Notes under the pieces: generated by a model | Database searches by the model: none | The model's input: the letters and a program-made list of their open reading frames with translations, nothing else | What the model was told of the DNA's origin: nothing | In this document: positions 26,371 to 35,685 of the stretch, one piece after another | Layout of the letters: each line of letters opens with the position of its first letter | Numbering within the stretch: the stretch's first letter is position 1 | Made by a program: the position numbers and the translations under genes | NCBI RefSeq assembly: GCF_016901575.1 | Contig: NZ_JACJKQ010000006.1 | Coordinates: forward strand, 1 to 64,000 | Direction: 5' to 3' | From: Enorma phocaeensis | GTDB taxonomy: Bacteria > Actinomycetota > Coriobacteriia > Coriobacteriales > Coriobacteriaceae | Length of the DNA: 64,000 bases

Positions 26371-28410
26371 ATGAATACGCGTTGTTGTTCGTCGGAGGCG
26401 CGCATGCCCATCGTGCGGCGTGACGGTGCGTCGGGGGCGTCCCGCACATATCGCCCGCGGGTGCCCCGACATGTGGCTGCGCGACTGATCGCCTGCGTGG
26501 CGGTGGCCTTGGTGGCGCTTTTTGCAGCGCCGGCATGTGCTCATGCCGAGTCGTTTGATACGACGCGCGTCGACATTTCTGCCGCGGTGCTGCCCGACGG
26601 CGACCTGCAGGTGACCGAGCTGCGCACGCTCGAGTTTGACGACGACGTCAACGGCGTCTTTTGGACCCTCCCCATCTCTCAAAACCAGCAGGGAACGACC
26701 GTCTCATACAACATCGGGCGCGTCGAAGCCATAGGCGAAGATGGCTCGCGACAATCGTTCTCACAGGTAGAGTTTGCCGAGAACGGCGACGCGGGCGTCT
26801 TCACCGCCATCGCCGACTCGACTGAGCTTGAGGTCAAGCTGTTCTCTCCGCAGGAGAGCGGCGACATCGTCACCTTTTCCCTTTCCTACACCCTCACGGG
26901 CGCCGTTATGGCATGGTCTGACACGGCGGAGCTGTATTGGCAGTTTGTGGGGCCCGGCTGGGAAGTCGACTCGAACGACGTGACGCTCAAGGTAAGCTTT
27001 CCGGACGCCTCGCTGCCCGGCGCGGGCGAGCAGGACGGCGGGTCGGCGGACGGAGCGGCTTCCGAAGGCCTTTCGGCAGAGGACGTGCGCGCCTGGGCCC
27101 ACGGGCCGCTCGATGGCAGCGTCTCGATTGACCTGACCGAGCCGAGCGCTTCCTTCACGGCGCCGAGGGTCAGTTCGGGCGAGTTTGCCGAGGCGCGCAT
27201 CGCGTTTCCCGTCGATTGGGTGCCAGGGCTCTCAGCCGATGCATCCGAGCGGCTTCCGACCATATTGGATGAGGAGCAGCAGTGGGCAGAGGAGGCCAAC
27301 GCGCGCCGCGAACAGGCCCGCACGGTTGCCGCCGTCGGATCCGCCGTGCTGCTCGGCGCGGGCTTCCTGGTGCTCGTTGCCGCGATCGCCTTCAAGTTCA
27401 CCCGCGGCCGCTCGCCCCGGCCGCAGTTCCAGGACACCTATTTCCGCGACGTGCCCTCTTCCGACCATCCGGCCGTCATCGCCGCCTTTATGGAGGGCGG
27501 CTCGGTTCCCGACAGCGCCTTCGTCGCCACGCTCATGCATCTGACGGACGAGCGCGTCATCGAGCTGTCGCTTGAGACGACCGAGAAGCGGGGGCTTTTG
27601 GGCAGCAAGGAGAAGAACGACTATCGCATGACGCTCGCCGACCCGGCGCGCGCCACCTCGGCGATCGATCGGGCGGCGATCGACCTGTACTTCGGCTATG
27701 GCGCCTCACAGGGGGCGAGCGTCCTGTTTGGCAGCGTGGGCGATGAGGCGAAGGGGAGCCCCAAGGACTACTCCAAGCGCCTCGAGGACTTCAAGGCCGA
27801 GGTGTCGGCGCACCTCGAGATGCGCGGGCTCATTCAGTCGCGAGGAGGCGAATTCCAGGCAGCCACGTTGGGGCTCGGTGCCCTGGTCGTGGTCGGAGGC
27901 GTGTTTTTCCTGATTGCGACGGACGGTGCCGCCCTGCCCGCCACGCTTGTTGCCATGCTGCTCGCCCTTGCGGCGATCTTCGTCTCCTTTACCTTCCGTC
28001 GCTACTCGCGCGAAGGCGTGGAGCTCAAGGCGCGTTGCGAGGCGCTCAAGCGCTGGCTCGAAGACTTTACGAGGCTCTCGGAAGCGGTCCCAGACGATCT
28101 TGTCCTGTGGAACAAGCTCCTGGTGATGGCCGTCGCGCTGGGCGTGTCCGACGAGGTCTTGCGCAAGCTGGCAGATGCCGTGCCTCGCGACCTGCGCGAA
28201 GACGAATTTGGCGGCTACTACTATCCCGTGTATTGGTGGTGCTATCCGCATGTCGGCCTGGGCTCGCCGGCGCATGAGATGCAAGGCGTGCACCAGGCAA
28301 CCATCTCTGAGCTTGCCACGAGCCTCGACAGCTCTTCGGGCGGCTTTGGAGGCGGATTCTCCGGTGGCGGAGGCGGCGGCGTCGGCGGGGGCGGCGGCGG
28401 AAGCTTCTAG
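26371..28410 (+). CDS. DUF2207 family membrane protein with Gly-rich C-terminus
   Basis: A 679-residue envelope protein. A signal sequence (ACVAVALVALFAAPACAHA) precedes the extracellular DUF2207 part (FDTTRVDISAAVLPDGDLQV, VNGVFWTLPIS). A membrane segment follows at about 325-345, then a cytoplasmic alpha/beta part, a pair of helices (LGALVVVGGVFFLIATDG and next) and a Gly/Ser/Phe tail (GGGFSGGGGGGVGGGGG). The function is unknown, and such tails are typical of the family. GGAGGGAAGGGG precedes the ATG at 26371. Its stop codon overlaps that of the convergent acetyltransferase. Confidence 0.88.
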   Translation: MNTRCCSSEARMPIVRRDGASGASRTYRPRVPRHVAARLIACVAVALVALFAAPACAHAESFDTTRVDISAAVLPDGDLQVTELRTLEFDDDVNGVFWTLPISQNQQGTTVSYNIGRVEAIGEDGSRQSFSQVEFAENGDAGVFTAIADSTELEVKLFSPQESGDIVTFSLSYTLTGAVMAWSDTAELYWQFVGPGWEVDSNDVTLKVSFPDASLPGAGEQDGGSADGAASEGLSAEDVRAWAHGPLDGSVSIDLTEPSASFTAPRVSSGEFAEARIAFPVDWVPGLSADASERLPTILDEEQQWAEEANARREQARTVAAVGSAVLLGAGFLVLVAAIAFKFTRGRSPRPQFQDTYFRDVPSSDHPAVIAAFMEGGSVPDSAFVATLMHLTDERVIELSLETTEKRGLLGSKEKNDYRMTLADPARATSAIDRAAIDLYFGYGASQGASVLFGSVGDEAKGSPKDYSKRLEDFKAEVSAHLEMRGLIQSRGGEFQAATLGLGALVVVGGVFFLIATDGAALPATLVAMLLALAAIFVSFTFRRYSREGVELKARCEALKRWLEDFTRLSEAVPDDLVLWNKLLVMAVALGVSDEVLRKLADAVPRDLREDEFGGYYYPVYWWCYPHVGLGSPAHEMQGVHQATISELATSLDSSSGGFGGGFSGGGGGGVGGGGGGSF

Positions 28411-29060
28411 CGGGTCGCCGTTTGCTGTCGGGGCGCAAGGTCAAGCCCATAGAGGTAGGTCTCCTCCGGCAGCAGCCCCCGCTCGTCTGCGTTCGCGCGG
28501 TGCGCGGCGAGGCGGGTGAGTCCCTGGCGCTCGTAGAACGCCCAGTTGCATTCGGTGTCCGTGCTGAGATAGAGCCTCGCCTGCCCGCTTGCGGCGAGAT
28601 GCGCCGCTGCGGCCTCGAGGAGCGTCGCGCCGATTCCGCGGCGCCTGGCGGCGCCGTGCACGGCGAGGAGGGTGACCTCGCTTTCTGCGGGCGCACCGCA
28701 CGCGGCGACCAGCTCGTCGCCTATGCGGCAGGACAGGTCGATGTGCGCCTGGTAGCGTCTTGCGCTATGCGCGTCGAGGGCATCCATCTGCTCGAGATAG
28801 CCGCGCGCCGCGCCCTGCCAGCGCGCCGCCCGGGCGGGGTCCACCGACCCGCCTCGTGCGAGCACCACGCCGCCCGGCACCCCGTCTACGAGCGCCACCT
28901 GCGTGAAATTCGATACAGAAAGGCAGTACGCAAGGTCGTCGCACGCTTCGAGGAAGTTATAGCGCTCTATGCTGGAGCGGGTGTGCCACAGCGGCTGTAG
29001 GATCTCGGCGAGGGCATCGAAGTCGGGCGTCTCAAACGGGCGATAGCAGATTTCAGGCAT
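28407..29060 (-). CDS. GNAT family N-acetyltransferase
   Basis: A 217-residue acetyl-CoA-dependent acetyltransferase of unknown substrate. The acetyl-CoA loop RRRGIGATLLEAA follows the strand VTLLAVHGAA, and the last GNAT strand/helix appears as LYLSTDTECNWAFYERQGL. The N-terminal half has its own charged region (PLWHTRSSIERYNFLEACDD). The start at 29060 (MPEICYRPFE) matches domain boundaries but has only a weak SD; the frame extends further upstream in low-complexity sequence. It shares CTAG at 28407-28410 with the DUF2207 stop. Confidence 0.82.
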   Translation of the reverse strand: MPEICYRPFETPDFDALAEILQPLWHTRSSIERYNFLEACDDLAYCLSVSNFTQVALVDGVPGGVVLARGGSVDPARAARWQGAARGYLEQMDALDAHSARRYQAHIDLSCRIGDELVAACGAPAESEVTLLAVHGAARRRGIGATLLEAAAAHLAASGQARLYLSTDTECNWAFYERQGLTRLAAHRANADERGLLPEETYLYGLDLAPRQQTATR

Positions 29061-29336
29061 GCTCGGAGCTCGCTTTCTGTCACGTGTCATGCCCACGTGG
29101 GCGTCGCGACGCGGGCGGATGCCCACATTTTGCCACGGCGGATCCCGCCAGGCGGGCGCCTGCGCCTCGCCGCCAGAACGGGGTGCGCGGCCAGCCGCTT
29201 GCCGGCACTTGTTCGCGTTTGCGCTAAAACCGCCCTCGCCGCGCATCCGGCCGTCGCCGATGCGCTACATTAGAGACGTTATGCCGCGCACCCGGTCGGC
29301 TTGCCGGCGCGGGCGCTACAGTTCAAGGAGGGGCGC

Positions 29337-30971
29337 ATGGCACAGGACGTGAAGATCAAGCGCGCGCTGATCTCGGTGACCGACAAGACGGGGGTCGTCG
29401 AGTTCGCGAAGGCGCTGCAGGAGGACTATGGCGTGGAGGTGATCTCGACCGGCGGCACGGCGCGCGCTCTCGTAGAGGGCGGCGTACCGGTCACGCCGAT
29501 CGAGGAGTTCACGGGCTTCCCCGAGATGATGGACGGGCGCGTGAAGACGCTGCACCCCAAGGTCCATGGCGGACTGCTCGCGCGCCGCGACTCGGAGCAG
29601 CACATGGCTGAGGCTGCGGAGCACGACATCAAGATGATCGACCTGGTGTGCGTGAACCTCTACGAGTTTGAGAAGACCGTCGCTAAGCCCGACGTCACCT
29701 TTGCCGACGCCATCGAGCACATCGATATCGGCGGCCCCAGCATGCTGCGCTCCGCCGCGAAGAACAACGATTCGGTCACGGTGGTGTGCGACCCCGCGGA
29801 CTACGAGAAGGTCCTTGAGGAGATGCGCGTCCACGACGGCTCCACCACGCTCGCCACGCGCCGCCGCCTGGCGGCAAAGGTCTACACCACGACCGCTGCC
29901 TACGATACCGCCATCTCCCTGTGGCTCAATGACTACCTCGGAGGCCAGGACGCCGCGGTCGAGGGCGGCGACGCCTTCGAGCCGCCTGCGGAGTTCAGCC
30001 TGCATCTCACCAAGGTCCAGGACCTTCGCTACGGCGAGAACCCGCATCAGTCCGCGGCGGTCTATCAGTTCGGCGAGGACTTCGCCCCCTTCGGCGCCTC
30101 GGCGAACCCGCTCGTTGGCGCCACGCAGATCCAGGGCAAGCCGCTCTCGTACAACAACCTGCTCGACGCAGACGCCGCATGGAACGCGGTGCGCGAGTTT
30201 GACGAGCCGGCATGCGTGATCCTGAAGCACCAGAACCCCTGCGGGTCGGCCGTTGCCTCCGACGTGACCAAGGCCTACGACCGCGCCTTCGCCTGCGATC
30301 CCAAGAGCGCCTTCGGCGGCATCATCGCGGTGAACCGCGAGGTGCCCTATGAGCTCGTCGAGCATTTTGCCGACCAGAACAAGCAGTTCGTCGAGGTGCT
30401 CATCGCCCCCGGCTACACCCAGGCCGCGCTCGACCGCCTCGCGAAGCGCACGAACCTTCGCGTGCTTGCCACGGGCGGCGCCGAGGGCCATGCAAAGCTC
30501 GAGCTTCGCTCGGTGGACGGAGGCATGCTCGTGCAGTGCGTCGACACCGTCGACGAGGATCCCACCGAGTTCACCTGCCCCACGATCCGCAAGCCCACTG
30601 ACAAGGAGATGACGGACCTGCTCTTTGCCTGGCGCGTGGTCAAGACGGTCAAGTCCAACGCCATCCTCGTCGCCAAGAACGAGGCGGGCATCGGCATGGG
30701 GCCGGGGCAGCCAAACCGCGTGGACTCCGCCCTCATGGCCTGCGAGCGCGCCGAGGAGGCCTGCGAGCGCATGGGGATCTCGGCCGACAACCTCGTCGCG
30801 GCGTCCGATGCGTTCTTCCCCTTCCGTGACAACGTCGACGTGCTTGCCGAGCACGGCGTGACGGCCATCATCCAGCCCGGCGGCTCCGTGCGTGACGACG
30901 AGTCCATCAAGGCCTGCGACGACCACGGCATCGCCATGATCTTCACGGGCACCCGCCACTTCCGTCACTAA
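29337..30971 (+). CDS. purH: Bifunctional AICAR formyltransferase / IMP cyclohydrolase
   Basis: A 544-residue enzyme for the last two steps of IMP synthesis. The N-terminal MGS-like cyclohydrolase domain has ISTGGTAR, GRVKTLHPKVHGG and DIGGPSMLRSAAKN. The C-terminal formyltransferase has LRYGENPHQ, KHQNPCGSA at about 297, DPKSAFGG and FFPFRDNVD. It needs 10-formyl-tetrahydrofolate, linking to folP-folK and glyA. AAGGAGGGG precedes the ATG at 29337. A weak hairpin GGCCCG/CGGGCC follows at 31010-31028. Confidence 0.97.
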   Translation: MAQDVKIKRALISVTDKTGVVEFAKALQEDYGVEVISTGGTARALVEGGVPVTPIEEFTGFPEMMDGRVKTLHPKVHGGLLARRDSEQHMAEAAEHDIKMIDLVCVNLYEFEKTVAKPDVTFADAIEHIDIGGPSMLRSAAKNNDSVTVVCDPADYEKVLEEMRVHDGSTTLATRRRLAAKVYTTTAAYDTAISLWLNDYLGGQDAAVEGGDAFEPPAEFSLHLTKVQDLRYGENPHQSAAVYQFGEDFAPFGASANPLVGATQIQGKPLSYNNLLDADAAWNAVREFDEPACVILKHQNPCGSAVASDVTKAYDRAFACDPKSAFGGIIAVNREVPYELVEHFADQNKQFVEVLIAPGYTQAALDRLAKRTNLRVLATGGAEGHAKLELRSVDGGMLVQCVDTVDEDPTEFTCPTIRKPTDKEMTDLLFAWRVVKTVKSNAILVAKNEAGIGMGPGQPNRVDSALMACERAEEACERMGISADNLVAASDAFFPFRDNVDVLAEHGVTAIIQPGGSVRDDESIKACDDHGIAMIFTGTRHFRH

Positions 30972-31108
30972 TGGGTCGTTGGGGGACGGCGACGTCTTGA
31001 CCCATCCGAGGCCCGTTCGGAGCGGGCCCCGGCCTTTGTCCCCGACATGGCGGCCGGGCGTGCCGGCCGCGGGCGACGAAGATCCACAGCGGCCCCGCCG
31101 GGGTCTTT

Positions 31109-31137
31109 GGGAGGAGGGCTTGTGCGGCCCTCCTCCC
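31109..31137 (+). promoter_or_regulatory. Strong leader hairpin upstream of the fbp remnant
   Basis: GGGAGGAGGGC pairs exactly with GCCCTCCTCCC around a 7-base loop, ending 20 bases before the fbp ATG. There is no T-run. It could be a leader structure or the end of an upstream transcript. Confidence 0.4.
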
Positions 31138-31157
31138 CGTCTGATAGGGAGGCTTGC

Positions 31158-31680
31158 ATGCCTGCGCGCGACCGCCAAGACCAGACCATCAAGTACCTGA
31201 AGCTGCTCGCCCGTGAGTTTCCCAACGAGCAGGCCGTCTTCACCGAGATCATCAACCTGCAGGCGATTCTCAACCTGCCCAAGGGCACCGAGCACTTCAT
31301 GAGCGACCTGCACGGCGAGTACGAGGCGTTCCTGCACATCCTCAACAACTGCTCGGGCGTTATTTGCGAGCATGTGGACGAGGACTTCGGCGACACGCTC
31401 TCAGATGAAGAGAAGAGCGACCTCTGCACGCTGGTCTACTATCCGCGCGAGCTCGCGGGGTATGCGCCTGAAGGCCCACGAGGCGTTCAAGAGCGTCGAG
31501 GAGGCGCTGGTCCACAATGCCGACATCCAAAGCGTGACCACGCACTTCGAGACCCCGAGCCGCCGCATCATGGTGTCAGACACCGATACGGGCGAGGCGA
31601 TTCGCGAGCAGATCGGCGACCTGCGCCTGCTGCTCGACGCCTATCGCACGGGAACTATCGAGCCCGGAGGCGGGGCATAA
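31158..31680 (+). pseudogene. fbp: Class III fructose-1,6-bisphosphatase, internally deleted
   Basis: Class III FBPases (gluconeogenesis) are about 640 residues. The first about 98 codons here match the family N-terminus (IKYLKLLAREFPNEQAVFTE, GTEHFMSDLHGEYEAFLHIL, TLVYYPRELAG). At about 31455 the match ends. It resumes in another frame with a C-terminal part (MRLKAHEAFKSVEEALVHNA, EQIGDLRLLLDAYRTG) that ends at 31680. Roughly 470 central residues, including most of the metal site, are missing, so no activity is expected. The SD (AGGGAGG) and start are intact. Either a recent deletion or an assembly error. Confidence 0.8.
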
Positions 31681-31724
31681 TGAAGGGGCGTCCGTGAGGG
31701 CGAGGCGTTTCGAGAGGGGCCGGT

Positions 31725-32390
31725 ATGGCGCTGATCTATATAGTCGAGGACGACGCCGCTATCCGCGGGGAGCTCGTCCAGGTGCTCGAGCGGAGCGGGT
31801 TTGCGGTCGCATGGTGCGAGACGTTTGACCGCGTGGTCGAAGACATCCAGGCGGCAGGCCCAGACCTCGTGCTTCTTGACCTCACGCTGCCGGGAACCGA
31901 CGGGCAGTTTGTATGTCGCGAGCTGCGGGCGGTCTCCGAGGTCCCCATCATGGTGCTCACCTCGCGCGTGACCGAGATTGACGAGGTCATGAGCATGACC
32001 ATGGGTGCCGACGATTTCGTGCCCAAGCCGTATCGCGCACGCGTGCTCGTGGCGCGCATCCAGGCGCTGCTGCGTCGTGTGGCGGGAGCCCAGGACCGGC
32101 GCGTGGTGGAGCACAACGGCGTCACGCTCGACCTTTCGCGCTCCACGGCGTCTGCCAACGGCCGGCAGGTGGAGCTCACCAAAAACGAGATGCGCATCTT
32201 GGCGCTGCTCATTTCACGGGCCGGCACCATCGTTTCGCGCGAGGCAATCATGCGCGACCTGTGGGACTCCGATGCCTTCGTCGATGACAACACCTTGACG
32301 GTGAACATCAACCGCCTGCGCGCCACGCTCGAGAAGATCGGCGTGACGGGGTATCTCACCACGCACCGCGGACGCGGATACTCGGTGTGA
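31725..32390 (+). CDS. OmpR-family response regulator
   Basis: A 221-residue two-component regulator. The receiver has the acidic pair Glu8-Asp9-Asp10, phospho-acceptor Asp52 (LVLLDLTLPG), a Thr in VLTSR and the conserved Lys in VPKPYRA. The C-terminal winged helix (about 128-221) shows ELTKNEMRILALLISRAG and DDNTLTVNINRLRATLE and ends in HRGRGYSV. It resembles BceR-type regulators. The histidine kinase follows after seven bases, so they form an operon. GAGAGGGG precedes the start. Confidence 0.94.
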   Translation: MALIYIVEDDAAIRGELVQVLERSGFAVAWCETFDRVVEDIQAAGPDLVLLDLTLPGTDGQFVCRELRAVSEVPIMVLTSRVTEIDEVMSMTMGADDFVPKPYRARVLVARIQALLRRVAGAQDRRVVEHNGVTLDLSRSTASANGRQVELTKNEMRILALLISRAGTIVSREAIMRDLWDSDAFVDDNTLTVNINRLRATLEKIGVTGYLTTHRGRGYSV

Positions 32391-32397
32391 GGCGGCC

Positions 32398-33471
32398 ATG
32401 AACCTCGCTACGTATCTCCGCTCGTCCTGGCCTGCCGTCGCGCTCGCGACGTTTTCGATCGCCATGTGCGGCTTCGTGCTCGCGGTCTCTGCCTCGGGCG
32501 CGGCGGTGTCGCTGCTGGCCTGCGGCATCGTGGCCGCCGGCTTCGTCTTGGCCTTTGCCGTCGAGTACCTGCGCCGGCGCTCGTTTTATCGCACGCTCGA
32601 TCGCTATGCCTCGACGGTGGAGCATCCGCTATGGATCACCGAGGCCGTCGACCGCCCCGACTTCGTCGAGGGCGAGATCGTCTACGATGCGCTCGCCGCC
32701 GTGGCAAAGGCCGCCAACGATGACGTAGCGTCGTATCGCAGGCAGGCGGTCGATTATCGCGAGTACATCGAGACGTGGGTCCATGAGGCGAAGTCGCCCC
32801 TGGCAGCGGCGCACCTCATGCTGGACAACCTCCAGGCCGACCCCTCGCTCGACGGGGCGTATCCCAAGCTCGACGCCCTCGACGAGGAGCTGCGCCGCGT
32901 GGAGGGCTATGTCGAGCAGGCGCTGTTCTATGCCCGGTCGGAGGCCGTGGAACGCGACTACCTCATTCGGAGCTACAGCCTGGACTCCTTGGTCGCCGAC
33001 GCCATCAAGGCAAATGCCCCGTCGCTCATCGCCGCCCACATCGCTCCGGTGCGCCGCGGCCTTGGTTATTCGGTGTTCACCGACCAGAAGTGGATCGAGT
33101 TCATCTTGGGCCAGGTCATTCAAAACAGCGTGAAGTACGCGGGGGCCGACCATCCGTTTATCGAGTTTTCCGCCCGCCTTCTCAACGAGGGCGGCGCCAA
33201 TGAGTGCGTCGAGCTGACGGTGCGCGACAATGGGTGCGGCGTGGGCGCCGCAGACCTGCCTCGCGTGTTTGAGAAGGGTTTTACCGGCGAGAACGGGCGC
33301 GTGGGCAAGCGTTCGACCGGAATCGGGCTCTATCTGGTCAAGCGCCTGTGCGACAAGATGGGCGTCGGCGTGGAGGCCGCCTCGTGCGAGGGCGAAGGCT
33401 TCGCGGTGATGTTTCGGTTCTCCACCAACAGGTTCCACTATATCGATCGGGGGGGGGGTCCTCTAGGATAG
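32398..33471 (+). CDS. BceS-like intramembrane-sensing histidine kinase
   Basis: A 357-residue kinase with two closely spaced N-terminal membrane helices (residues about 12-32 and 36-56) and almost no external loop, like Bacillus BceS kinases that sense antimicrobial peptides through an ABC transporter. The phospho-acceptor is His129 in WVHEAKSPLAA. ATPase motifs are QNSVKYA (N-box), DNGCGVG and STGIGLYLVKRL. No BceAB-type transporter is adjacent. The last few codons read through a run of ten G (33449-33458), so the C-terminus is sensitive to slippage or sequencing error. Confidence 0.9.
   Translation: MNLATYLRSSWPAVALATFSIAMCGFVLAVSASGAAVSLLACGIVAAGFVLAFAVEYLRRRSFYRTLDRYASTVEHPLWITEAVDRPDFVEGEIVYDALAAVAKAANDDVASYRRQAVDYREYIETWVHEAKSPLAAAHLMLDNLQADPSLDGAYPKLDALDEELRRVEGYVEQALFYARSEAVERDYLIRSYSLDSLVADAIKANAPSLIAAHIAPVRRGLGYSVFTDQKWIEFILGQVIQNSVKYAGADHPFIEFSARLLNEGGANECVELTVRDNGCGVGAADLPRVFEKGFTGENGRVGKRSTGIGLYLVKRLCDKMGVGVEAASCEGEGFAVMFRFSTNRFHYIDRGGGPLG
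33449..33458. repeat. G10 homopolymer near the kinase 3' end
   Basis: Ten consecutive G lie 13 bases before the kinase stop codon. Gain or loss of one base would replace the last residues and shift the stop. Confidence 0.8.
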
Positions 33472-33606
33472 GGACTCTGCACTGGAAGGCCTCGGGACCT
33501 TCTGATAGCCCGGCTTGAGAGGCTGCGGGCGCGCCGGGCGCATGCTCGGGGCGCCTTGTAGGTGCCCACATGGTGCAAGACGGACTCGACGTGGCCTGAT
33601 ATGGCA

Positions 33607-33629
33607 GGCGCCCCGCAGGGCGGGGCGCC
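33607..33629 (-). terminator. Hairpin downstream of the universal stress gene
   Basis: GGCGCCCCGC pairs exactly with GCGGGGCGCC around AGG, about 25 bases beyond the usp stop. Confidence 0.6.
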
Positions 33630-33654
33630 GGGAGCCTCTCTGTCGCGCCTTGCG

Positions 33655-34092
33655 CTATTTCACCACGAGGATGTCGCACTCGGTGCTGCGTAGCAGGAAG
33701 GTCGAAATCGAGCCGAGAAGCGCGTACTTGATGGACGATAGGCCGCGGGCGCCGCACATGACCAGGTCGGGCTGCACGACGTCGAGCATCTCGTCTTTGA
33801 GGGTCTCGCGGATGCGGCCGGCGCGGATGATGATCTGGACCTCGGGGATGTCGGCGTTTTCCTTCGCTTCCTCGACCTGGGTGGCGATGGAGTTGCGGAA
33901 CGCCTCCTCGAGCCCGTTGACCAAGTCGACCGGATAGGCGCCGGCGCTCTCGAGGGCGGTGGAGTCGATAACGTGACCGATGATCAGCTTCGCGCCGTTG
34001 TTGGCGGCAACCTTTATCGCGCGCGCCAGGACAAAGTCCTGCTGGTCGGTACCATCGAGCGCAACGAATACCTTGGAATAGCCTTCGTTCAT
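33655..34092 (-). CDS. Universal stress protein (UspA family)
   Basis: A 145-residue single-domain Usp. It starts with KVFVALDGTDQQDFVLARAI and ends with the ATP-binding signature GARGLSSIKYALLGSIS followed by STECDILVVK, so it belongs to the nucleotide-binding branch. Such proteins accumulate in stress and growth arrest; the exact partner is unknown. GGAGGA precedes the ATG at 34092. It is divergent from uppP. Confidence 0.93.
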   Translation of the reverse strand: MNEGYSKVFVALDGTDQQDFVLARAIKVAANNGAKLIIGHVIDSTALESAGAYPVDLVNGLEEAFRNSIATQVEEAKENADIPEVQIIIRAGRIRETLKDEMLDVVQPDLVMCGARGLSSIKYALLGSISTFLLRSTECDILVVK

Positions 34093-34354
34093 GGGTCCTC
34101 CTTCGGGTCATGCTAGAGACTCCGTGCGCCTCCGCGAATCCATTCCCTGACCGGGTTATACCCTACGCTATGCACACACGTCCTTATTATTCTGTGAACG
34201 TGCGCTGATTGTCAGGCGGTGTCGCTGGGGGCGGGTCGATAATGGGGCTTCAGACTTTTGAGATGTCGCCGCCGCGTTCCCCGTGGCTGCCGAGCGCTTC
34301 TGTGCCGGGTTGCGAGGGTGGGGCGTGGCGGACACGCTGGCGACGGGAGGCGTC

Positions 34355-35326
34355 GTGGATATCATCGAGCTTCTAAAATCGGCCTTCTTGGGCCTTGTCG
34401 AGGGCATCACCGAGTGGCTGCCCATCTCCTCGACGGGCCACATGATCTTGGTCAACGAGTTTATGCAGCTCAACGTGAGCGAGGAGTTCTGGAACATGTT
34501 CCAGGTGGTCATCCAGCTGGGTGCCATCCTCGCCGTGTGCGTCCTGTTCTTCCATAAGCTCAATCCCTTTAGCCCCAGCAAGGGCAAGGAGGGTCGTCGG
34601 AACACCTGGAAGCTGTGGGGCAAGGTCGTTCTGGGATGCATTCCTGCTGCGGCGATCGGCATCCCACTCGACGACTTCATGGAGCAGCATTTCTACAACG
34701 CGCCCGTTGTGGCGGCTGCGCTCATCGTGTACGGCATCGCCTTCATCGTGATCGAGCGCTGGCGTGCTCGCAAGCTTGCCGCGCGCGTCGCCGCCGAAGG
34801 GGTTGTTCCCGGCAGCCGCCCTGCGGGGGCGCACTTTGCAAAGCCCGCCTCTGCCGCCGAGCCGACGCCCGATGGCGATTTTGGCGCCATCACCACGCTT
34901 GAGGACCTGCCGTGGAAGGTGGCCTTCGGCATCGGCGTCTTCCAGGTGCTCTCGCTCATTCCGGGAACGTCGCGCTCGGGCTCGACCATCATCGGCGGCC
35001 TCCTTCTGGGCACCACCCGCTCGGTTGCGGCGGAGTTCACGTTCTTCCTCGCCATTCCCGTCATGTTTGGCGCGAGCGCCCTGCGCCTTCTGAAGTATGT
35101 GCTCATAGACGGCGGCACCTTTGGAACCAACGAGATCGCCATCATGGCCGTGGGGTGCCTGGTTGCCTTTATCGTCTCGCTTGTCGCGATCAAGTGGCTC
35201 ATGGGGTTTGTGAAGCGGCACACCTTCTCGGCCTTCGGCGTGTACCGCATCGTGCTCGGCGTCGCGGTGCTGGCGTTCTTCCTCGTGATCGCGCCGGCCC
35301 TCGGCATCTCCACCAACGTGGCGTAA
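34355..35326 (+). CDS. uppP: Undecaprenyl-diphosphatase
   Basis: A 323-residue integral membrane enzyme (BacA/UppP) that dephosphorylates undecaprenyl pyrophosphate to recycle the lipid carrier for cell-wall synthesis. Signatures are [17 protein letters not shown] near the start and [10 protein letters not shown] in the second half. A polar loop of about 50 residues ([19 protein letters not shown]) between helices is longer than in E. coli UppP. I chose the GTG at 34355, with GGGAGG upstream; the frame extends back without an SD. Confidence 0.93.
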   Translation: MDIIELLKSAFLGLVEGITEWLPISSTGHMILVNEFMQLNVSEEFWNMFQVVIQLGAILAVCVLFFHKLNPFSPSKGKEGRRNTWKLWGKVVLGCIPAAAIGIPLDDFMEQHFYNAPVVAAALIVYGIAFIVIERWRARKLAARVAAEGVVPGSRPAGAHFAKPASAAEPTPDGDFGAITTLEDLPWKVAFGIGVFQVLSLIPGTSRSGSTIIGGLLLGTTRSVAAEFTFFLAIPVMFGASALRLLKYVLIDGGTFGTNEIAIMAVGCLVAFIVSLVAIKWLMGFVKRHTFSAFGVYRIVLGVAVLAFFLVIAPALGISTNVA

Positions 35327-35385
35327 GCGTGGCGCCGCCGTCATCGGCATCGATGGCGGCGGCGTTTTTTCCGACAGATGCCGAT

Positions 35386-35562
35386 TTCTGTGCAAAAAGT
35401 TGATTTGTCGGTCAAATATCGCTTTGATACAGAATGCCTGTTTTTTATGCACGTTGCTGACCAGGGAAAATGCTTGCATCGCAATGTCCGGCGTTCAAAT
35501 AATCGATTTGTCGGTTCACCAGGCGGAGGATTGGGACCGACAAATCGATTTTTTGCACAGAA
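35386..35562. repeat. Intergenic inverted repeat, TGTGCAAAAA...TTTGTCGGTC family, copy 1
   Basis: The left arm at 35388-35413 and the right arm at 35535-35560 are inverted copies that match at 24 of 26 positions; both start from TTCTGTGCAAAAA at the outer edge. A second inner arm AATCGATTTGTCGGT (35501-35515) pairs exactly with 35536-35550. The arms thus form alternative hairpins ending in T-runs. There is no gene inside. The same arms occur at about 38165-38337. The rest of the gap 35327-35685 has only a terminator-like hairpin. Confidence 0.75.
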
Positions 35563-35620
35563 GCGGGGCTTCTTCCGGAAAATCGTCAAAGCGGCCATTC
35601 AGGGCATGCATATTTTGCTG

Positions 35621-35662
35621 GTGGGCGCCCGGAGCAGGGGTGCTAGAAGCCGGGGCGCCCAC
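35621..35662 (-). terminator. Hairpin downstream of the truncated FAD dehydrogenase
   Basis: GTGGGCGCCC (35621-35630) pairs exactly with 35653-35662, 24 bases beyond the stop at 35686. Confidence 0.5.
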
Positions 35663-35685
35663 AGTTCTTCTGCCGGGCAGCTTCC

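Noticed and set aside
29316-31373. 685-codon minus-strand frame over purH
   Set aside because: It is an antisense shadow; purH motifs are complete on the plus strand.
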